Assembly: GCA_902788365.1 (NCBI GenBank)
Contig: CADAJN010000003.1
Coordinates: 163,602-227,601, forward strand
Source of the DNA: an uncultured Pseudomonadota bacterium
Lineage (GTDB): Bacteria > Pseudomonadota > Alphaproteobacteria > RF32 > CAG-239
Reading direction: 5' to 3'
Length of the DNA: 64,000 nt
This document shows positions 34,610-42,839 of the stretch, piece by piece. The notes under the pieces are model-generated. The model worked only from the letters and a program-made list of their open reading frames with translations. It had not been told where the DNA came from and made no database searches. The translations under genes were made by a program, and so were the position numbers. Every line of letters starts with the position of its first letter. Position 1 is the stretch's first letter.

Positions 34610-36651
34610 AAGGTTTAGAAATCTCACCGGAAAACAAGCAAGTTGAAGATGCTATTTTTACTGAAATAGCTTCTTGTATTGACGATAGTAGAAATTTTGT
34701 TTTTGATGCAGGTGCCGGATCAGGAAAAACTTATAGTTTGGTTCAGTCGTTAAAATATATTCTTTCTAAATACGCATCAAAGTTAAAAATTCATAACCAA
34801 TTGATTAGATGTATTACATACACAAATATTGCGGCAAAAGAAATAAAAGAGCGGTTGGGCAATACAGAACTAGTAAAAGTTTCAACAATTCATGATTTTT
34901 TATGGGATGAAATAGAAATATATCAAGATGAATTAGTGAGTATTCATAAAGAATATCTTGCAAATCAGATTATAAAATATGAAAAGGAATTAGAAACTGA
35001 AAAATGGGCAGATTTTTATAGAGAAATTTGTGATAAATCCGTTTTTAAGGAATTGCTTTATGAAAATGAGGAACTTTACTATAAAAACAAAAATAAAAAT
35101 GCGGCAGATTTCAGAAGTGGAATGAGTTGTTTCGATTCTACTTATTTGAAAAACATAAATAATTTTAAACAAGTTGCTGATAATATTTTAAGGATACGTA
35201 AGTATAATCTGGCAATTGAAAATATAACTAAAAAAATTAAAAACGCTAAAATTGATTACACAAAAGTTACTTATAATTCTCAAATAAGTTATGATAGGCT
35301 AGCTTCTATGCAATTTAGCCATGATACCTTAATCAAATATTCTCGCCAACTAATATATAAATATGAAACTTTGCAAAAAATAATAAGTGATAAATATCCA
35401 TATATTTTAGTGGATGAATATCAGGATACTAGTTCTGAAGTTGTAGAAATATTAAAAGTTCTATCTGAATATGCTTCTACTAATTTATTGATAGGGTATT
35501 ATGGTGATAGAAAACAAAAGATTTATGATAACGGTGTTGGAGATGATTTGATAGCACAACATGGAAATTTAATAGTAATAAAAAAAGAATATAATAGAAG
35601 ATCTGCTAAAAAAATTATAGATGCAGGAAACCTGATTAGAAATGATAATCTAAAGCAAAAAACTATTTATAATAATTGTCCGAATGGTCAGATTAATTTT
35701 TATATAGGACAAAATATTGATAATTTTATTAATTTTTTTCGCAGAGAATGGTCAATTACCCAAAAAAATCCATTAGATTGTTTGTTTTTAAAAAATGAAG
35801 CTATTGCAGATAGAGCAGGTTTTAAGGAAATTTATGATTTTTTTAAGAATAGTCCTTATTACTCAGGAATAAATTATACCTATTTAAGAGAACATATATT
35901 AAGTAAAGAAGCTGAAAAACTTGGAAAAATACAATCATTTCTTTATTATTTAATTGATTTTAAGAACAAATTAAATAATCCCGATACATTAATTCCCGAA
36001 CTTATAAATAAAAATGTTCTAAAGGAATTAAACATGGATGAGCTTAAAAGTTTAATATCGAACTTAAGAAAAATTCAAGGAGACACTTTTAAAACCTATA
36101 GTTCATCTTTTTTTAGGATGCTTTTAAGTGAAAATAATAGTGTGAAAAGAGCTTTAATACCTTTTATAAAAGAAGAAAAGATTAATAGTAACGAAAGTCT
36201 TTGCGCTTATCTACTAGATGAATTATTCGGCAATTATACAGACGACGATAAATCTTCAGAAAATATTAGCAAAGTAGAGAATTTTTTGAATCTTGATATA
36301 TTATATTTTAATAATTGGTATAACTATGTGAGTGATAAATGTTCAGAGGATATAAAATATCACACTTATCATGGTACAAAAGGTGACGAATTTGATAATG
36401 AACTAATCATAATGGAAAATGATTTCGGTAGAAATAATAAAGATTTCTTTAGTAACTTAATTACAAACTTATCAAATTCATCTGAAAATGATACACCAAA
36501 AATAAAAGAGGCTCGTAATCTTTTTTATGTAGCTGTCACTAGGGCTAAGTATAATTTGGCAATTTTATATACAGGTGTATTAAATGATGAGCAAAAGCAC
36601 CAAATAAGTGATATTTTTGGAGAAATTGACGAGGTCAGTTTTCAATATTAA
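34606..36651 (+). CDS. gajB: Gabija GajB: UvrD-like helicase
   Basis: 681 residues. Superfamily 1 helicase motifs: Walker A FDAGAGSGKTYSL near residue 37, motif II YILVDEYQDTSSE near 268, a motif V region YHTYHGTKGDEFDNELI near 587 and motif VI RNLFYVAVTRAKYNLAIL near 640. GajB works with GajA in phage defence, sensing or producing DNA ends. The start overlaps gajA by ATGA, so both are translated together. The gene ends 22 bases before the phosphatase gene of the right-hand module. Like gajA, it is strikingly AT-rich. Confidence 0.9.
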   Translation: MKGLEISPENKQVEDAIFTEIASCIDDSRNFVFDAGAGSGKTYSLVQSLKYILSKYASKLKIHNQLIRCITYTNIAAKEIKERLGNTELVKVSTIHDFLWDEIEIYQDELVSIHKEYLANQIIKYEKELETEKWADFYREICDKSVFKELLYENEELYYKNKNKNAADFRSGMSCFDSTYLKNINNFKQVADNILRIRKYNLAIENITKKIKNAKIDYTKVTYNSQISYDRLASMQFSHDTLIKYSRQLIYKYETLQKIISDKYPYILVDEYQDTSSEVVEILKVLSEYASTNLLIGYYGDRKQKIYDNGVGDDLIAQHGNLIVIKKEYNRRSAKKIIDAGNLIRNDNLKQKTIYNNCPNGQINFYIGQNIDNFINFFRREWSITQKNPLDCLFLKNEAIADRAGFKEIYDFFKNSPYYSGINYTYLREHILSKEAEKLGKIQSFLYYLIDFKNKLNNPDTLIPELINKNVLKELNMDELKSLISNLRKIQGDTFKTYSSSFFRMLLSENNSVKRALIPFIKEEKINSNESLCAYLLDELFGNYTDDDKSSENISKVENFLNLDILYFNNWYNYVSDKCSEDIKYHTYHGTKGDEFDNELIIMENDFGRNNKDFFSNLITNLSNSSENDTPKIKEARNLFYVAVTRAKYNLAILYTGVLNDEQKHQISDIFGEIDEVSFQY

Positions 36652-36673
36652 TAAAGTTAAATAAAGAAATATA

Positions 36674-37156
36674 ATGATTAAAGTTTTGTTTGTATGTCTG
36701 GGGAATATTTGTCGGTCGCCGATGGCAGAGTTTGTGTTCAAGCAAATGGTCGCCGAGAATGGGCTGTCGGAACAGTTTTATATTGGTTCTGCCGCCACCG
36801 AGCGCTTTAACGAAATGTGCCACGCCGGCATTCATCACGGCACACGCGACAAGCTGAAAGCCATGCAAATTCCGTTCGAGGAGCATTATTCACGGCAAAT
36901 TCGCCCGCGCGATTACGTGTATTTTGACTACATCATCGCGATGGACGACAGCAATATTGATGACATTTTGGAGATTGTCGGTCCGGATACGGAGCGCAAA
37001 ATTTATCGCCTGCTTGATTTTACGGACCACCCGCGTAATATCCGTGACCCATGGTATACCGACAATTTCGACGAGAGTTATGACGACATCAACGAGGGTT
37101 GTCAGGCATTCTTGGAGTATTTATTAAAGGAGAATAACGATGGCAAAAGAGGTTAA
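36674..37156 (+). CDS. Low-molecular-weight protein tyrosine phosphatase, copy A
   Basis: 160 residues. The P-loop VCLGNICRS contains the CX5R catalytic residues (Cys8, Arg14), and the general acid is in RDPWYTDNFDES near residue 121. LMW-PTPs dephosphorylate phosphotyrosine in proteins, and in bacteria often regulate polysaccharide export; no such genes are nearby. The 3' end overlaps the acetyltransferase-like gene by 17 bases. A second copy with about 88% identical residues is at 61993-62475. In both places it is the first gene after a defence system. Confidence 0.93.
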   Translation: MIKVLFVCLGNICRSPMAEFVFKQMVAENGLSEQFYIGSAATERFNEMCHAGIHHGTRDKLKAMQIPFEEHYSRQIRPRDYVYFDYIIAMDDSNIDDILEIVGPDTERKIYRLLDFTDHPRNIRDPWYTDNFDESYDDINEGCQAFLEYLLKENNDGKRG

Positions 37157-37763
37157 CCCGCAAGAAACGACGCGCGCAAAAGCGTTTGAGTTCTGGATGA
37201 AGGCGCCGAACCCGATGGTGACGTTTTTCAAAACGCTTGACGTGACAAATTTGGTTAAAATTAGCGCCAAAAAACATCTCAAATTCAATATGTTGCTTGA
37301 TTTTTGCATCGGTAAAGCTGCCGCGTCTATAAAGGAGTTTTATATGCTTCCGGTCGGCGATAAGTTGATGCAATACGATACGTTAGCGGTCAACACGATT
37401 GTGAAAAACAAGACCGGCGAAGTCAGCTCGTGCGATATTTTGCATTCCGACGATTTGAAAACTTTTAATCGGGAATATCTCAAATATACGGCGGAAGTTG
37501 CTGAGAGTTGCGTTGACCGCGATTTGTCTGCCGACAGCATGGTTATCGGCACTTCGGCGATTATTGATACGGAAATTGACGGTGCGGTTGGCATGAACAG
37601 CGGGATTTTCAACAATCCGTTTATGATTTGGGGACGCTATAAAAAGCGGTGGTTCCGGTATTATCTGCCGGTTTCGTTCCAGTTCCACCATACGCAGATG
37701 GACGGCGCGACAGCCGGCAAGTTTTTAGCTAATTTGCAAGATGAGATCGACCGGCTAAAGTAA
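37140..37763 (+). CDS. Chloramphenicol acetyltransferase-like protein, copy A
   Basis: 207 residues, the size of type A CAT monomers. The catalytic motif appears as FQFHHTQMDGATAGKFL near residue 182 (HHxxxDG), and NNPFMIWGRY and LPVSFQFHH are family-like. CAT enzymes are acetyl-CoA-dependent trimers; whether chloramphenicol or another hydroxyl compound is the substrate cannot be decided, and the sequence lacks a close resemblance to resistance alleles by eye. The start is inside the phosphatase gene (17-base overlap). Copy B at 62459-63082 is about 93% identical in protein. Confidence 0.85.
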   Translation: MAKEVNPQETTRAKAFEFWMKAPNPMVTFFKTLDVTNLVKISAKKHLKFNMLLDFCIGKAAASIKEFYMLPVGDKLMQYDTLAVNTIVKNKTGEVSSCDILHSDDLKTFNREYLKYTAEVAESCVDRDLSADSMVIGTSAIIDTEIDGAVGMNSGIFNNPFMIWGRYKKRWFRYYLPVSFQFHHTQMDGATAGKFLANLQDEIDRLK

Positions 37764-37772
37764 AAATCAGTA

Positions 37773-38021
37773 TTATTGGGACTTTCTTTTCTGATATTCC
37801 GCCTTTAGCTCACTCTCGCATTGCTTGTACCGGGCAGCCATTTGTTCCAACTTGTGCCTTATGCGGAATAAGCGGTCCTGAGGCTTTATCGGTAGCGGAT
37901 TCCCGTATGTCCGCTTTAATATCGTTTCAATTTGAGTGAGGGTGCGCCCGACGTTATAATACAACATCCGAAAAGTTGTCCGGTTGCTTGGCTCAATTTC
38001 TTCGTATCGCTTCATTTTCAT
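37773..38021 (-). CDS. Conserved small protein of the right-hand module (82 aa), copy A
   Basis: 82 residues, basic and helical, with conserved core SNRTTFRMLYYNVGRTLTQIETILKR and GNPLPIKPQDRL. It overlaps the 101-residue gene by ATGA (38018-38021) and is convergent with the CAT-like gene. The second copy (63092-63340) keeps about three quarters of the residues, mainly substitutions, not stops, so it is under selection. No family recognised. The Gly-Arg-Thr-Leu-Thr-Gln segment could be a DNA-binding turn, but this is speculation. Confidence 0.7.
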   Translation of the reverse strand: MKMKRYEEIEPSNRTTFRMLYYNVGRTLTQIETILKRTYGNPLPIKPQDRLFRIRHKLEQMAARYKQCESELKAEYQKRKSQ

Positions 38022-38323
38022 GGTTCAACTCCCATATACCGGCAGTAACTCGATCCGGACGGATCCACATAAAGTGTCGGCCGGCCTACGCATTTTAATT
38101 CGACTACTTGGCGGTGGTTTTCGTCGTCATAGCCACCTTTTCTGGATAGGAAAATGTAGTCATCCAGCGGGAATAGGCAAACCGCATCATACCAAACTGC
38201 TGGTAATTCAACCGTTTCCGCTACCACCACTTCCTCGGCTTGTGCGGCATATTTCCGGCATAACTCCATTACTTCGTCTATATCTGACGGTTTTCTGACC
38301 ATATAAATTTTAACTGTTTTCAT
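38018..38323 (-). CDS. Conserved small protein of the right-hand module (101 aa), copy A
   Basis: 101 residues, first gene of a two-gene unit with the 82-residue protein. It has a mixed alpha/beta look (MKTVKIYMVRKPSDIDEVMELC, VWYDAVCLFPLDDYIFLS) and ends PTLYVDPSGSSYCRYMGVE. A GAAAGGAAA ribosome-binding site precedes the ATG. Copy B at 63337-63642 is very similar. No family was recognised; not an obvious toxin or antitoxin. Its strict pairing with the phosphatase/CAT-like genes in both places suggests a shared role. Confidence 0.7.
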   Translation of the reverse strand: MKTVKIYMVRKPSDIDEVMELCRKYAAQAEEVVVAETVELPAVWYDAVCLFPLDDYIFLSRKGGYDDENHRQVVELKCVGRPTLYVDPSGSSYCRYMGVEP

Positions 38324-38485
38324 GGCTTTTCCTTTCGTTACAATACAACCAATGCTTGGATTTCAACGAAAGTCCAGTGAAAGAAGCAATTTTTTTGAAA
38401 AAATCCCGAATTTGAGTAAAAAACTTAAAGATTATGTGATTTTTTCACATAATCTCGTGGTTTTTTGCTAAAAATGGCAAAAAAT

Positions 38486-39262
38486 TCATCGATTATATAG
38501 TAATTCACACTCTTTTTTGAAAGTGTCATGATTTTTTCTAAATTCTTCTTGTAATCCATTAAATTGATCTGTCAGTTCTCTTTGCTTCTTAATTAAATAT
38601 TCCAGAGGATGTTTGGATAGTATTAAGGCGTATCCTTGTAATAAGGCACAACAGGCCACCCCAGAAGAAATAACGGCGTCGTTATCTATTCTTTCGAAGG
38701 TCATTCTTTGTAAAATATTGAATGGCTGAGAATGTTTGTAGGCACAGAATAAATCGTAATGATTTTTAGTTTGTCGTATGTCCACATTGCCTTTTGAAAT
38801 AAGTTGTTGTACCATGGATTCTATATTATACCACGGCGCCTTTTTATAATTCTTCGGATTTAATAAATTATCATCAGATTTTTCGAGTTTATCATTGAAA
38901 AATCTGACTACATTATGGTTTTTGATAAAATTTAAGGTTTCCGCTTTTTCTTCCGGATATATTTTTAATCGCGGAAGAGATTCGATACAGGCATATTCTA
39001 AGTAATCGATAATTTTATCGAAGGAAATCAAGTAAATAACTAAAATATGATTTTCTAAAAGTGTTGGCATAAGCATACAAGACTCGTAATATTGCTTTTT
39101 TCTCAATAATATATTTATTGAAGTTGCAAGCGATAATTGTCGATCCAAGAAAACCTTTAAAAGGCGATCGATGTTATCTTTTCTTGGAAAAATAATACTT
39201 TTTCCCAACTGTATAACTTCATCAAGAAGTTGTTTATTTTTTTGTAAAATCTCGCTAATCAT
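38486..39262 (-). CDS. Hypothetical helical protein (DUF5677-like)
   Basis: 258 residues from the ATG at 39262; an upstream in-frame ATG at 39352 would add residues encoded by a cluster of TTGCAACATT inverted repeats that looks like an operator, so the later start is preferred. The protein is all-helical in appearance with ESCMLMPTLLENHILVIYLISFDKIIDYLEYA, a pattern that recalls DUF5677 proteins often found in defence islands. The C-terminal part is coiled (IKKQRELTDQFNGLQEEFRKNHDTFKKE). Function unknown. Divergent from the Fic gene, with which it may share regulation. Confidence 0.6.
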   Translation of the reverse strand: MISEILQKNKQLLDEVIQLGKSIIFPRKDNIDRLLKVFLDRQLSLATSINILLRKKQYYESCMLMPTLLENHILVIYLISFDKIIDYLEYACIESLPRLKIYPEEKAETLNFIKNHNVVRFFNDKLEKSDDNLLNPKNYKKAPWYNIESMVQQLISKGNVDIRQTKNHYDLFCAYKHSQPFNILQRMTFERIDNDAVISSGVACCALLQGYALILSKHPLEYLIKKQRELTDQFNGLQEEFRKNHDTFKKECELLYNR

Positions 39263-39306
39263 TTGACATTTCGCTATTTTATAAAATTTAAGATTATTAC
39301 TAGGAT

Positions 39307-39346
39307 AATGTTGCAAACTTTTAATTGCAACATTAATTGCAACATT
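39307..39346. promoter_or_regulatory. Operator-like inverted repeat
   Basis: AATGTTGCAA, 8 bases, TTGCAACATT is a perfect 10-bp inverted repeat; a third half site TTGCAACATT follows at 39337-39346. It lies just upstream of the preferred start (39262) of the minus-strand gene. Confidence 0.55.
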
Positions 39347-39409
39347 TTGCATTCTGCCAATTCGTTTTTACCTCATACTTTTAAAATTACAAAACCATAA
39401 ACTATATAC

Positions 39410-39438
39410 TTGACATGGGGTGTTTAAAGGTTTATAGT
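39410..39438 (+). promoter_or_regulatory. Near-consensus promoter of the Fic gene with flanking inverted repeat
   Basis: TTGACA (39410-39415), 17 bases, TATAGT (39433-39438). AAACTATA just upstream of the -35 is the inverse of TATAGTTT overlapping the -10, a layout typical of repressor sites. Confidence 0.7.
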
Positions 39439-39455
39439 TTGTATATATCAAAACT

Positions 39456-40397
39456 ATGAAGTATGAGGTTAAAATGCAGGATATTCGCGCTAAAATCGAG
39501 GAAAATCGCAAAAAATTACATCAACTTTTGCGGCAACCGGATAATCAAAAGGTGCTTGATGCGTGGCTCAAGACCGAGCTTGCTTACACTTCCAACGGCA
39601 TCGAGGGCAACACCTTAACCCGGAAAGAAACCGAGCTGGCGATTGAGGAGAACCTGACTTCCGGTGCCAAGCCGATTAACCACTACTTGGAAGCGATTAA
39701 CCATGCCAAGGCGTTTGAATTTATCCTCGAAGCCGGCAAAAACAAGGCCGCAATTAACGAGAGTTTCGTTCTGCAACTCCACAAAATCATTCTATCGGGC
39801 ATCGATAACAGCAACGCCGGCTTTTATCGCTCGGTGCGCGTGCGCATCTCCGGCTCCGAGACCATTTTGCCAAACCCGCTCAAGGTGCCGGATTTAATGT
39901 CTGATTTTGGATCATGGCTCACGGATAAGCACGATGATGTCTTGGATTTTGCTCTTGAGGCTCACTACCGTCTGGTTTCGATTCACCCGTTTGTTGACGG
40001 GAACGGTCGGACTGCACGCCTGCTTTTGAACGCAATTTTGCTCGAAAACGGCTACGCCCCAATCATCATTCGCAAGATTGACCGCCGGCGTTATCTGAGT
40101 GCGCTTGAAACCTATCAAACTCGGGAAAATCCTGAACCATACGTCAATTTTATGCTGTCGGCGCTCAATCGCTCGCTTAAGATGATGATTGATTTGTTGG
40201 ATATTTCTAGGCCGGAGCCGACCGCCGAATTGCTGACAATCGCAAAGTTTGCTAAACTCGCCGGTGTGCCGATCTCGACTATCCGCTATTATATGAAGGA
40301 AGGTAAGCTGAAACCGACAGCTTATACAGCGTCCGGATATGCCTTGTTTGCGAAAGAGCAATCGGTTGAGTTTAAGGCGCTCACGGATAAACGTTAG
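39456..40397 (+). CDS. Fic-family AMPylase with N-terminal inhibitory motif and MerR-like HTH
   Basis: 313 residues. The Fic core carries HPFVDGNGRTAR near residue 180 (HxFx(D/E)GNGRxxR), which transfers AMP to target hydroxyls. The N-terminal segment has SNGIEGN near residue 46, the inhibitory helix of class II Fic proteins, so it is self-restrained. The C-terminus (about 268-310) is a MerR-like helix-turn-helix (AKLAGVPISTIRYYMKEGKL), suggesting autoregulation at the palindrome around its own promoter. Followed by a GNAT gene with a 10-base gap. A role in growth control or defence is possible. Confidence 0.92.
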   Translation: MKYEVKMQDIRAKIEENRKKLHQLLRQPDNQKVLDAWLKTELAYTSNGIEGNTLTRKETELAIEENLTSGAKPINHYLEAINHAKAFEFILEAGKNKAAINESFVLQLHKIILSGIDNSNAGFYRSVRVRISGSETILPNPLKVPDLMSDFGSWLTDKHDDVLDFALEAHYRLVSIHPFVDGNGRTARLLLNAILLENGYAPIIIRKIDRRRYLSALETYQTRENPEPYVNFMLSALNRSLKMMIDLLDISRPEPTAELLTIAKFAKLAGVPISTIRYYMKEGKLKPTAYTASGYALFAKEQSVEFKALTDKR

Positions 40398-40406
40398 GGA
40401 GGCAAA

Positions 40407-40856
40407 ATGCAGGTAATAAAGTATTATCAATCGGAAAATCAGGCGCATTGGCGAGAAGAAATTGGAAAAGGTGATTGGTCGGCGGCGGAATTGTTGCACG
40501 ACTGGCTGAAAAATGATAAATTAAAACAGATGTGCGGGGATACGACCGAAGTTTATATGCTGACCGACGGCGATAAGCTGGTTTCGTTTGCCACTTTGGC
40601 GCCGCAAGATGAGATTGATGCACCGGAACTTACGCCGTGGATTGGGTTTGTATATACCTTTCCGGCTTATCGCGGCAACCGCAACGCCGGAAAACTAATC
40701 GCCCACATTTGCGAGGTCTTAAAATCCGCCGGCACCGAAAAAGTTTACATTTCCACCGATGAAGTCGGTCTTTACGAGAAATACGGATTTACTTTTTGGC
40801 AGACCATGCCCACTCGCGAGGGTAAGCCAACCCGGGTGTATGTGAAAAAGTTATAA
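40407..40856 (+). CDS. GNAT-family N-acetyltransferase
   Basis: 149 residues. Core GNAT elements: WIGFVYTFPAYRGNRNAGKLIAHICEVL (beta4 and the acetyl-CoA loop R-G-x-x-x-A/G-x-x-L) and VYISTDEVGLYEKYGFTFW. It transfers acetyl from acetyl-CoA to an amine; substrate unknown. A good AGGGAGG ribosome-binding site precedes the ATG. Operon partner of the Fic protein; linked Fic and acetyltransferase genes could form a modification and relief pair, which is speculation. Confidence 0.88.
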   Translation: MQVIKYYQSENQAHWREEIGKGDWSAAELLHDWLKNDKLKQMCGDTTEVYMLTDGDKLVSFATLAPQDEIDAPELTPWIGFVYTFPAYRGNRNAGKLIAHICEVLKSAGTEKVYISTDEVGLYEKYGFTFWQTMPTREGKPTRVYVKKL

Positions 40857-40871
40857 TTTTCTCACTTAATT

Positions 40872-40911
40872 TTGTATCTAAATATTTCAACACGTCATAA
40901 TCTGTCGTGTT
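40872..40911 (+). promoter_or_regulatory. Possible promoter overlapped by an inverted repeat
   Basis: TTGTAT (40872-40877), 18 bases, CATAAT (40896-40901); AACACG (40889-40894) and CGTGTT (40906-40911) form an inverted repeat around the -10. It precedes the 40961 operon. Confidence 0.35.
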
Positions 40912-40960
40912 TGTATGTTTAATTGTTTTCGTAAAGTTCAACAAACAACAGGAGACGAAA

Positions 40961-41164
40961 ATGATTGAAGATGTGACGCTTAAAGATGGCTGCTTAACTA
41001 TTGTCAAAGACGGAAGTAGAATGGGGCTGATGCTCACGGGCATGATGACTGCACCTTATCGGCTTGAACATTGGGACAGCGAAAAAATAGTGATTATTGC
41101 CAACGAAGAATATAGGCACGTTCTCGATGAACAAGGACATTTTATAAAAAGCGAACCATATTAA
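40961..41164 (+). CDS. Small hypothetical protein (67 aa)
   Basis: The ATG at 40961 has a clear CAGGAGA ribosome-binding site; a longer frame upstream does not. The protein looks like a small beta-rich domain (VTLKDGCLTIVKDGSRMGLMLTG, EKIVIIANEEYRHVLDEQGHF). It is the first gene of a tightly packed run through 42839. No family recognised. Confidence 0.6.
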   Translation: MIEDVTLKDGCLTIVKDGSRMGLMLTGMMTAPYRLEHWDSEKIVIIANEEYRHVLDEQGHFIKSEPY

Positions 41165-41174
41165 GGAGTTATCT

Positions 41175-41654
41175 ATGCAAGACGATACATACAAGGTAAA
41201 AATGGAGGCGATGACTTCATTAGTTAAAGGCTTTTACCATGATTTTATGCCGATGATAGAGCAAATCAAAACCGGTGTGGCAACACTTCATATCAGCGAG
41301 CAAGATAAAGAAACTCTTGGTCGGATTAACGAACAATTACGGCAAGCCGAAAGTTTGCTCCGGCAACTCAAAACAATTTCTGCCAAACGGACGAGAGAAC
41401 AAACAATTAACACTCTCAAAGATATGTTTGTTCCGGGAGAAATCACGACTTTTCCATACACTTTGCAAGGTCCGATAGCGATTGTTTCAGACAACGGAAA
41501 TTACGTGCGTTGTCCAGCTTGGGGAACAGGCAAAACCATCATCAAATTTGATAAAAACTTTGTTTACATGAAGTCAGACACAGCCGGAAAAGTTGATTTA
41601 TTTAATTCCGAAGGCGTCAAAGTTATGGAAATCGATGAGGAAAAAATAAAATGA
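41175..41654 (+). CDS. Hypothetical protein with coiled N-terminus (159 aa)
   Basis: Residues about 15-80 are heptad-like and charged (DKETLGRINEQLRQAESLLRQLKTISAKRTREQTINTL), followed by a beta-rich C-terminal part (GPIAIVSDNGNYVRCPAWGTGKTIIKFDKNFVYM). A GTGKT string occurs near residue 126, but its surroundings (beta strand on both sides, no glycine-rich loop before it) do not look like a P-loop ATPase. Ribosome-binding site AAGGAG. Overlaps the next gene by ATGA. Function unknown. Confidence 0.65.
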   Translation: MQDDTYKVKMEAMTSLVKGFYHDFMPMIEQIKTGVATLHISEQDKETLGRINEQLRQAESLLRQLKTISAKRTREQTINTLKDMFVPGEITTFPYTLQGPIAIVSDNGNYVRCPAWGTGKTIIKFDKNFVYMKSDTAGKVDLFNSEGVKVMEIDEEKIK

Positions 41655-42325
41655 TAAAAACCGGATTTATATTTATGGATGAGCTAAACTGCCTGAATTC
41701 CGGCGATTTAATCTCAATTCAGGGAAATTGTATGCAAACAGAACAGTTTGTTATCAGTTTAATGCAAAGCATATTGGACCGTAACGACGGATATGTTTTG
41801 CTTTTACAAAAACGTAATTTTGATTATTTTACGGGTTCTATCTTTAATGAATATTCAGCCACATCAGATAATGCGTTGGTTAAAGATAGAATTTCAAAAG
41901 ATCGTATTTTGCCGCGGGGATCACTTTTCAACGATGCAGAATTGCTGCAAAAAAGCCTTTCCGCGTGGTTGGGAATGGATAAATTCAAACATTTGCAAGA
42001 TAAAAAACTGTTGGCTATCATTACACCTATATATAAATTGCGGCATGATATTACGGAAGAAGAAGCAACGCTTATCCTTAAAGATGCGGCGCAAATACTT
42101 AACGTTCCGGTTATTTGTTGGCAAAAGGACTCTTCCGACATTCTGCTCGCTGCGGATATGACTTTCAAGCTGTCGGCCGTAAACGGATACAAGGAGCCGA
42201 TAGATATTGAGGCTGTTAATCCATCCGGCAATACGGTTTTGCAAATTCAAGCGAACACATCATCGTTGAAATATACCGAACACCTGAAAGATTGTCAGAA
42301 ATTGTGGTTTTATGAGGAGAAATAA
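41651..42325 (+). CDS. DnaB-like RecA-fold protein without Walker motifs
   Basis: 224 residues. Aligned by eye with the DnaB-type helicase at 49212-50177 it follows the same scheme: GFIFMDELNCLNSGDLISIQG matches GYDCLDYKLDGLKTGEVTIIG, and KKLLAIITPIYKLRH...LKDAAQILNVPVICWQKD matches CIIIDYLQLLG...LKSLAVKLGIPIVVLSQL. However, the Walker A GKT is replaced (QGNCMQTEQF) and the Walker B Asp is absent (AIITPIY). It should not hydrolyse ATP. It overlaps the upstream gene by ATGA and precedes a DnaQ-like gene. A structural, decoy or sensor role is inferred. Confidence 0.6.
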   Translation: MIKTGFIFMDELNCLNSGDLISIQGNCMQTEQFVISLMQSILDRNDGYVLLLQKRNFDYFTGSIFNEYSATSDNALVKDRISKDRILPRGSLFNDAELLQKSLSAWLGMDKFKHLQDKKLLAIITPIYKLRHDITEEEATLILKDAAQILNVPVICWQKDSSDILLAADMTFKLSAVNGYKEPIDIEAVNPSGNTVLQIQANTSSLKYTEHLKDCQKLWFYEEK

Positions 42326-42326
42326 A

Positions 42327-42839
42327 ATGACTGCTGGCAAAAAAGTGATTATCAACACGGAAACAACCGGTTTATATCCCAAAGACGGCCACAAACTGGT
42401 GGAAATCGCCGCCATTGAAATTGATGAAAACGATGTGCAAACCGGAGCGGTATTCCATGCCTATATCAATCCGGAGCGCAGTATATCCAAAGAAGTTACA
42501 GCCGTGCATGGCTTAAATAATAAGTTTTTGAAAAATTATCCGCCATTTGCCGCATACAAAGACGAATTTTTGCGCTTTATTGAGGGTAAAGAGATAATCG
42601 GTCATCATGTGCAATTTGATATGGATTTTATAAACAACGAACTCGGTTTTGAGCTTCCGAACAAAGTAACCGATACATTGGAAATGGCGCAAAAAGCATT
42701 TCCGGCTCAAAGGAACAATCTTTCTGCGCTAAGCGAACGTCTTAATGTTAAAATTAAAAATTCGGCCTATAACGGCGCTCTGCTTGATGCATTATATGTA
42801 CTCGAAGTCTATAAAAGGACTAAAAAATGGGAAAAATAA
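42327..42839 (+). CDS. DnaQ-like exonuclease-fold protein with substituted active site
   Basis: 170 residues from the ATG at 42327 (GAGGAGA ribosome-binding site). The fold and motifs match the epsilon proofreading subunit: motif I VIINTETTGL, motif II GHHVQFDMDF, motif III YNGALLDALYV. In DnaQ motif I is DTETTG and motif III HGALLDA. Here the first Asp is Asn (residue 10) and the motif III His is Asn, two of the catalytic residues, while Glu12 and both later Asp remain. Exonuclease activity is therefore probably weak or lost. It sits directly after a DnaB-like protein that also lacks its catalytic residues. Confidence 0.8.
   Translation: MTAGKKVIINTETTGLYPKDGHKLVEIAAIEIDENDVQTGAVFHAYINPERSISKEVTAVHGLNNKFLKNYPPFAAYKDEFLRFIEGKEIIGHHVQFDMDFINNELGFELPNKVTDTLEMAQKAFPAQRNNLSALSERLNVKIKNSAYNGALLDALYVLEVYKRTKKWEK

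Noticed and set aside
41175..41654. GTGKT string as a P-loop in the 159-aa protein
   Set aside because: It lacks the preceding glycine-rich loop and beta-strand/helix context and lies near the C-terminus between beta strands.
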